DNA of 64,000 nucleotides, from assembly GCF_013409255.1 (NCBI RefSeq), contig NZ_JACCAS010000002.1:868001-932000 (forward strand). The letters are read 5' to 3'. The translations under genes and the position numbers were made by a program. Under the pieces are notes generated by a model. That model was not told the DNA's origin and did no database searches. It worked only from the letters and a program-made list of their open reading frames with translations. Source of the DNA: Paraburkholderia bryophila. GTDB taxonomy: Bacteria; Pseudomonadota; Gammaproteobacteria; Burkholderiales; Burkholderiaceae. Positions 59,896-64,000 of the stretch are shown piece after piece; within the stretch, counting starts at the first letter, position 1, and every line of letters starts with the position of its first letter.

Positions 59896-61095
59896 TCACA
59901 GCACCACCGGTACTTCAGTGGCTGGCGGCGTGTTGCGGCTGCGCCGGCAACGGATCAAGCCGTCGATCATCACCATGCCGACGCCGGGAATATCGCCCAG
60001 CTGCACGCTTTCGAGCAGCGTGTCGGCGGCCGTGTGTTGCGCGCGGTCCATGAACACGAGATCGGCGGGGCGGCCCACTTCGATCAACCCCTGACGCAGA
60101 TTGCGCTGCCGCGCGGTGTTGCCGGTCGCGAAGCAGAAGGCGATTTCCGCGGGCACGTCGGCCAGACTCGAAATCAGCGCGATCATCCGCAGAATGCCGA
60201 GCGGTTGCACGCCGGAACCGGCCGGACTATCGGTGCCGAGAATAATGCGGTGCGGGCACTTCAATTCGATCGCATGACGCGCGGTCAGCAATGCGATCCG
60301 TTCGTTGCCGTTGTGGACGATCTCCAGCGCGCGGCTCGATTGCTCGCACAAATCGCACACGTGTCGATAAGACAGCGACGTATGGCCGCCGTTGACGTGG
60401 CCGATCACGTCGGCGTCGGCCGCGAGCACCACGTCGCGATCGATCAGCCCCGAGCCGGGAATCGACGGACCGCCAGTATGGATCGTGCTTTGAATGCCGT
60501 ATTTGCGCGCCCACGCCACCATCTGCGCGGCTTCCTCGCCACCCTTCACGCTGCCGAGTCCGACTTCGCCGAGCAGCTTCACGCCCGCTTCCGAGAGCTC
60601 CTTGAAGTCTTCCTCGACCATGCCCTTCTCGATCACCGGCGCGCCTGCCATGACCTTCACGCCGCCGCCGACACCCGCGCCGCGCATGCCTTCGAACGAG
60701 CGTTGCGCGGTAATGGCCAGCGCCTTCACACCGACGATGTCCTTCGGGCGGCCGGGCAAATGCACTTCGCCGGCCGAGATCATGGTCGTGACGCCGCCGT
60801 TCAGATTCGATTCGATCCAACCCATCTGATTCTGGCGCGGCGTCCAGTCGCCGAATACCGGATGCACGTGCGAGTCGATCAGGCCCGGCGCGACCGTGGT
60901 GCCTTTGCAATCGACCGTGGTCCGCGCGCCTTCGAGGTCGCAGTCTTTCTCCCGGCCAATCGCGACGATCACGCCGTCGTCGATCACCAGCGTGTCCGCG
61001 TCGAGAATCGGCTGATCGATGTCACCGGATAGCAGCAGCCCGATGTTCGTTACCGCGACCTTGCCCGACAAGCCTGTCAACGTCTCTGCTGCCAT
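59896..61095 (-). CDS. Enamidase-like amidohydrolase
   Basis: A 399-residue member of the amidohydrolase superfamily. From ATG 61095 (AGGAGAGG upstream). Metal motifs: GLIDSHVHPVFGDW (HxH) near residue 80, a His in STIHTGGPSIPGSG, VIGHVNGGHTSLS and the final Asp in IILGTDSPAGSGVQPLG. The MGWIESNLNGGVTTMISAG and EVHLPGRPKDIVGVKALAI segments resemble enamidase (Ena) of Eubacterium barkeri, which opens 1,4,5,6-tetrahydro-6-oxonicotinate to 2-formylglutarate in nicotinate fermentation. Cytoplasmic. It sits between livF and nicA-like genes, so a ring-opening step after hydroxylation is a good guess, but cyclic imides or amides are also possible substrates. Confidence 0.82.
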   Translation of the reverse strand: MAAETLTGLSGKVAVTNIGLLLSGDIDQPILDADTLVIDDGVIVAIGREKDCDLEGARTTVDCKGTTVAPGLIDSHVHPVFGDWTPRQNQMGWIESNLNGGVTTMISAGEVHLPGRPKDIVGVKALAITAQRSFEGMRGAGVGGGVKVMAGAPVIEKGMVEEDFKELSEAGVKLLGEVGLGSVKGGEEAAQMVAWARKYGIQSTIHTGGPSIPGSGLIDRDVVLAADADVIGHVNGGHTSLSYRHVCDLCEQSSRALEIVHNGNERIALLTARHAIELKCPHRIILGTDSPAGSGVQPLGILRMIALISSLADVPAEIAFCFATGNTARQRNLRQGLIEVGRPADLVFMDRAQHTAADTLLESVQLGDIPGVGMVMIDGLIRCRRSRNTPPATEVPVVL

Positions 61096-61191
61096 CTGCC
61101 TCTCCTTTCGCAACGACTGCCGGGCGTCGGGAACGTGCCTGAAGTGCTTTTCAGGCCACTCGCCGCGCCGATGGAATCACACACTCATGCA

Positions 61192-61905
61192 TTACACGCT
61201 CAAGTAAGCGCGCCTCACGGTCTCGTTCTGCGCGAGTTCGCCGATCGTGCCGCTAAACCGGATCTGCCCTTTTTCAAGCACATACGCGCGGTCGCTGACC
61301 AGCTCGGCGAAATGCAGGTTCTGTTCGGACAACAGAATCGACAGCCCTTCGCGCTTGAGTTCGAGAATCATGTTCGCCATCTGTTCGACGATTACCGGCG
61401 CGACGCCTTCGGACGGCTCGTCGAGCAAGACCAGATACGGATTGCCCATCAGCGTGCGCGATACGGTCAGCATCTGCTGCTCGCCGCCGCTCATCTGGCC
61501 GCCTGGACGGCGCGGCATTTCGCCGAGATTGGGAAACAGGCGGAACAGTTTTTCCGGCGTCCATTGCGGCGCGCCGTCGCGCGGCGGCTGACGGCCGGTG
61601 GCCAGGTTCTCCATCACCGTCAGATCGGCGAACACGCGACGGTCTTCGGGAACGAAGCCCATGCCCATGCGAGCAATCTTGTACGACGGCAGCGCGGAGA
61701 TGTTCTGGCCACGAAACGTGACCTCGCCCTGACGGCGCGGCAGCAGACCCATGACCGCTTTCATCGTGGTCGATTTGCCGGCGCCGTTGCGACCCATCAG
61801 CGCGACGACTTCGCCGCGGCCGACCTCGATACCGACGTCGAACAGAATATGCGCGCGGCCGTAGAACGCGTTGAGGCCGGTGACTTTCAGCATCGGCTCG
61901 CTCAT
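61192..61905 (-). CDS. livF: Branched-chain-type ABC transporter ATP-binding protein LivF
   Basis: A 237-residue ATPase. Walker A is GRNGAGKST (about residue 39), the Q-loop is GFVPEDRRVFADLTV, the signature is MSGGEQQMLTVSRTL, Walker B is LVLLDEPSEGVAP and the H-loop is LLSEQNLHFAELVS. The FVPEDRR-VFADLTV form is typical of LivF. Its ATG overlaps the livG stop (ATGA). The gap of 96 bases to the enamidase gene contains no terminator, so the operon continues. Confidence 0.94.
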   Translation of the reverse strand: MSEPMLKVTGLNAFYGRAHILFDVGIEVGRGEVVALMGRNGAGKSTTMKAVMGLLPRRQGEVTFRGQNISALPSYKIARMGMGFVPEDRRVFADLTVMENLATGRQPPRDGAPQWTPEKLFRLFPNLGEMPRRPGGQMSGGEQQMLTVSRTLMGNPYLVLLDEPSEGVAPVIVEQMANMILELKREGLSILLSEQNLHFAELVSDRAYVLEKGQIRFSGTIGELAQNETVRRAYLSV

Positions 61906-62711
61906 TGCAGCGCTCCTTGTCCCGGCCGGCCGGCCGCCGTTTCATGCAAGGGCGCGCGCGGCTGGAACGTTTTGCCGGTGCCGAAATAGACTTCCTGCAC
62001 GCGGGTGTCGTTGCGGATCGTTTCAGCGTCGCCCTCGGCGATCAGCTTGCCGCGCGCGAGCACGATCATGCGGTCGGCGTAGGCGAACACCACGTCCATG
62101 CTGTGCTCGGTGAACAGCACGCCGATTTGGTGTTCGGTGACGAGACGCTTGGTCAGGGCCATCAACTCGTTGCGCTCCTTCGGCGCCATGCCGGCGGTGG
62201 GTTCGTCCATCAGCAGCAACCTGGGGCGGTTGGCGAGCGCAATGGCGAGTTCGACGCGCTTCACGTCGCCATACGCGAGCACGCCGCAAGCGCGCTGAGC
62301 GTCGGCAGTCATGCCGACCTGGTCGAGCAGCGCGAGCGCGTCGTCGGCATAGCGCGCGCTCGCGGGCTTCCACAGGCCGAAGGTCTTGCGCTCGCGCGAG
62401 ACCAGCGCCATCTGCACGTTTTCCAGCACGGTCATCGAATTGAAGGTCGCGGCGATCTGAAACGTGCGCCCAACACCCAGACGCCAGATGTCGCGCGGAC
62501 GCATGCCGACCAGTTCCTGACCGTCCAGCCGGATCGATCCGGACGAAGGCGGCAACTGTCCGTTGACCATGTTGAAACAGGTGGACTTGCCGGCGCCGTT
62601 CGGGCCGAGCAGGGCCAGCAATTGGCCGGCTTCGAGATCGAAGGAGACGTCGTCGACCGCCTTCAGACCGCCGAACGATTTGCAGAGACCGGAGACGCGC
62701 AGCAAGCTCAT
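61902..62711 (-). CDS. livG: Branched-chain-type ABC transporter ATP-binding protein LivG
   Basis: A 269-residue ATPase. From ATG 62711 (AAGGAGG upstream), Walker A is GPNGAGKST, then VGRTFQIAATFNSMTVLENV (LivG-like, with TFQ in the Q-loop), signature LAYGDVKRVELAIAL, Walker B LLLMDEPTAGMAP and H-loop VLFTEHSMDVVFAYADRMIV. The C-terminal tail TGKTFQPRAPLHETAAGRPG is longer than usual. Its start overlaps the permease stop (ATGA) and its stop overlaps livF. Confidence 0.94.
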   Translation of the reverse strand: MSLLRVSGLCKSFGGLKAVDDVSFDLEAGQLLALLGPNGAGKSTCFNMVNGQLPPSSGSIRLDGQELVGMRPRDIWRLGVGRTFQIAATFNSMTVLENVQMALVSRERKTFGLWKPASARYADDALALLDQVGMTADAQRACGVLAYGDVKRVELAIALANRPRLLLMDEPTAGMAPKERNELMALTKRLVTEHQIGVLFTEHSMDVVFAYADRMIVLARGKLIAEGDAETIRNDTRVQEVYFGTGKTFQPRAPLHETAAGRPGQGALQ

Positions 62712-64000
62712 AGCCCCTCCTTGATCGCCGCCGTGCGTTGCGCGGGTTCGACGGCGCGGCTGTCGGCGTTGTCGACGGTGTCGTCGCCGAAGCGCTCGCG
62801 AATAAAGCCGACGATCCCCTGCGGAAACGCAATCACCAGCAGCAGAATCGTGAGGCCCAGCAGCGCCTGCCAATAATCGGTCTGCCGCGCCACGGTGTCC
62901 TGCAGCCACGTGAAAACAGCCGCGCCGACAATCGGGCCGGTCAGCGTCTGCAAGCCGCCGAGCAGCACCATCACGAGGCCATCCACCGAGCGGCTCACGC
63001 TGATCACTTCCGGCGAGATCGTCCCTTTGGAGAAGGCATAAAGCGAACCGGCCAGCCCGCAGAACAGCGACGCGATCACGAAAGCCGCCCACTGCACGCG
63101 CTTGACGTCGATGCCGATCGCCTCGGCGCGCAGCACGGAATCGCGCGACGCGCGCATCGCGTAACCGAGCGGCGAGAACAGCATCTTGCGCAACAGCCAC
63201 ACGCCGATCACGGCGCACACCAGCGTCAGGTAGTAAAACGCCACTGGTGACGACAACCAGTTCGACGGCCATAAGCCGAGAACACCGTTGCTGCCGCCAG
63301 TCACATCGTCCCACTGGAAGACGACCGACCAGACGATCTGCGCGAACGCGAGCGTCAGCATCGCGAGATAGACGCCGGAGAGCCGCACGCAGAACCAGCC
63401 GAACACCAACGCGCCGCCCACCGCGAGCAGCGGGCCGAGCAGCAGCGCGGCTTCCATCGGCAGGTTCAGCACCTTGAGGAATAGCGCTGCGCCGTAGGCG
63501 CCGAGTCCGAAGTAAGCGGCGTGGCCGAACGAATGCATGCCGCCGGGGCCCATGATGAAATGCAGGCTCGTGGCGAACAGCACGGCGATCAGAATCTCGA
63601 CCAGCAGCACCGGCATATAGGGGAAAGCGTTCGCGGCGAGCGGCGCCAGCACGAGAACCAGCAACGCAAGCGCGGCCAGCCATTTGAGGCGTTTGCCCGC
63701 CGGACGCAGCGGTGTTTCCGGCGCGGCCATGCCGCGCACCGCAGCCGTTGCGCGACCCAGCAAGCCCCACGGACGCACCACCAGCACCACCGCCATCACG
63801 ACGAACTCGGCGACCAGCGTGAAGCGGCTCAACGACACGCCGACGCCGAAAATCGTCACATGCCCAATGCCAATGCACAGCGCCTTGATCTCCGCGATGA
63901 TCAACGCGGCGACGAACGCGCCCGGAATCGACCCCATGCCGCCGACCACCACCACGACGAACGCGTTGCCGATCGTCTCCAGATCCAGCGACAGATTCGC
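62708..64000 (-). CDS. livHM: Fused LivH-LivM permease (5' end outside the window)
   Basis: The frame is open to the right edge, so the protein starts outside. The visible 430 residues begin in the last part of a LivH-type permease (NAFVVVVVGGMGSIPGAFVA, then a helix and VRPWGLLGR), and continue without a stop into a complete LivM-type permease: helices from KRLKWLAALALLVLVLAPLA, HFIMGPGGMHSFGHAAYFGL, SGVYLAMLTLAFAQIVWSVV, the EAA-like ASRDSVLRAEAIGIDVKRVQ and SRSVDGLVMVLLGGLQTLTG. Both permeases would thus be one polypeptide. It is first in the visible part of the operon and overlaps livG by four bases. Confidence 0.9.
   Translation of the reverse strand, partial: ANLSLDLETIGNAFVVVVVGGMGSIPGAFVAALIIAEIKALCIGIGHVTIFGVGVSLSRFTLVAEFVVMAVVLVVRPWGLLGRATAAVRGMAAPETPLRPAGKRLKWLAALALLVLVLAPLAANAFPYMPVLLVEILIAVLFATSLHFIMGPGGMHSFGHAAYFGLGAYGAALFLKVLNLPMEAALLLGPLLAVGGALVFGWFCVRLSGVYLAMLTLAFAQIVWSVVFQWDDVTGGSNGVLGLWPSNWLSSPVAFYYLTLVCAVIGVWLLRKMLFSPLGYAMRASRDSVLRAEAIGIDVKRVQWAAFVIASLFCGLAGSLYAFSKGTISPEVISVSRSVDGLVMVLLGGLQTLTGPIVGAAVFTWLQDTVARQTDYWQALLGLTILLLVIAFPQGIVGFIRERFGDDTVDNADSRAVEPAQRTAAIKEGL

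Noticed and set aside
61902..63878. Single 658-codon frame covering livG and the end of the permease
   Set aside because: Only the last 269 codons look like an ATPase; the upstream part is a shifted frame of the LivM gene, and ATG 62711 has a strong ribosome site.
63241..63955. GTG at 63955 as the start of LivM
   Set aside because: Codons upstream of it to the window edge continue the LivH-like sequence in frame, so it is internal.

Overview
The window looks like chromosomal DNA of a Burkholderiales bacterium, most likely Paraburkholderia. It is GC-rich, with tightly packed genes and many ATGA start/stop overlaps. It also carries families that are common in that group: DUF2957, DUF3443/DUF2844, DUF4410, a phasin, and several MarR, MocR, IclR and LysR regulators. 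The assignment rests on protein family content, not on a marker gene; there is no rRNA, tRNA, CRISPR array or intact insertion sequence.

Layout. 1-3.9 kb is an AT-richer accessory edge: the N-terminal part of a type VI secretion VgrG (minus, cut by the window), a decayed DUF4263 (Shedu-type nuclease) gene, an orphan membrane protein and an Asp-box (BNR) protein. 4-9.7 kb holds a striking GCTAGCT tandem repeat, a ketopantoate reductase, a nucleoside salvage operon (nupC, cdd, nucleoside hydrolase) and a thiolase. 9.7-14.9 kb is an EmrAB-OprM-like tripartite efflux system with two paralogous MarR regulators. The same 12-bp palindrome lies in front of each of the three transcription units. 15.5-21.4 kb contains a DUF2957 lipoprotein and an operon of IclR regulator, polar amino acid ABC transporter and HutG-like ureohydrolase, with a 19-bp palindrome upstream. 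21.5-30.2 kb is a predicted peptide-modifying cluster: two transglutaminase-like proteins (one fused to a DUF2126 amidoligase), a fused ATP-grasp/alpha-E protein and a divergent zinc metallopeptidase.

30-36.5 kb carries envelope lipoproteins, a phasin, small secreted or membrane proteins and a RibD-C reductase. 36.5-37.9 kb is a scar region: paired repeats like an IS21-type end, an AtcB-like hydrolase and a DUF1330 remnant. 37.9-40.8 kb has an ECF sigma factor, an unusual MerR regulator and a divergent renalase-like flavoprotein, similar in make-up to light-responsive clusters. 40.9-49.4 kb holds redox and detoxification genes (an Old Yellow Enzyme with a divergent ArsR regulator, GST, MDR reductase with TetR), a LysR-MHS transporter-class II aldolase unit, a lone receiver protein and three small stress-type genes. 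49.7-53.4 kb has a LysE exporter and a divergent MocR/omega-transaminase pair with direct-repeat operator candidates.

54.4-64 kb is one minus-strand operon, open at the right edge: a fused LivH-LivM permease, LivG, LivF, an enamidase-like amidohydrolase, a NicA-like [2Fe-2S] subunit, a NicB-like molybdopterin/tri-haem cytochrome c protein and a periplasmic binding protein. It reads as an uptake and degradation unit for a nicotinate-like N-heterocycle. It combines an aerobic-type hydroxylase with an enamidase known from anaerobic nicotinate breakdown, and is the strongest candidate here for an under-described system.
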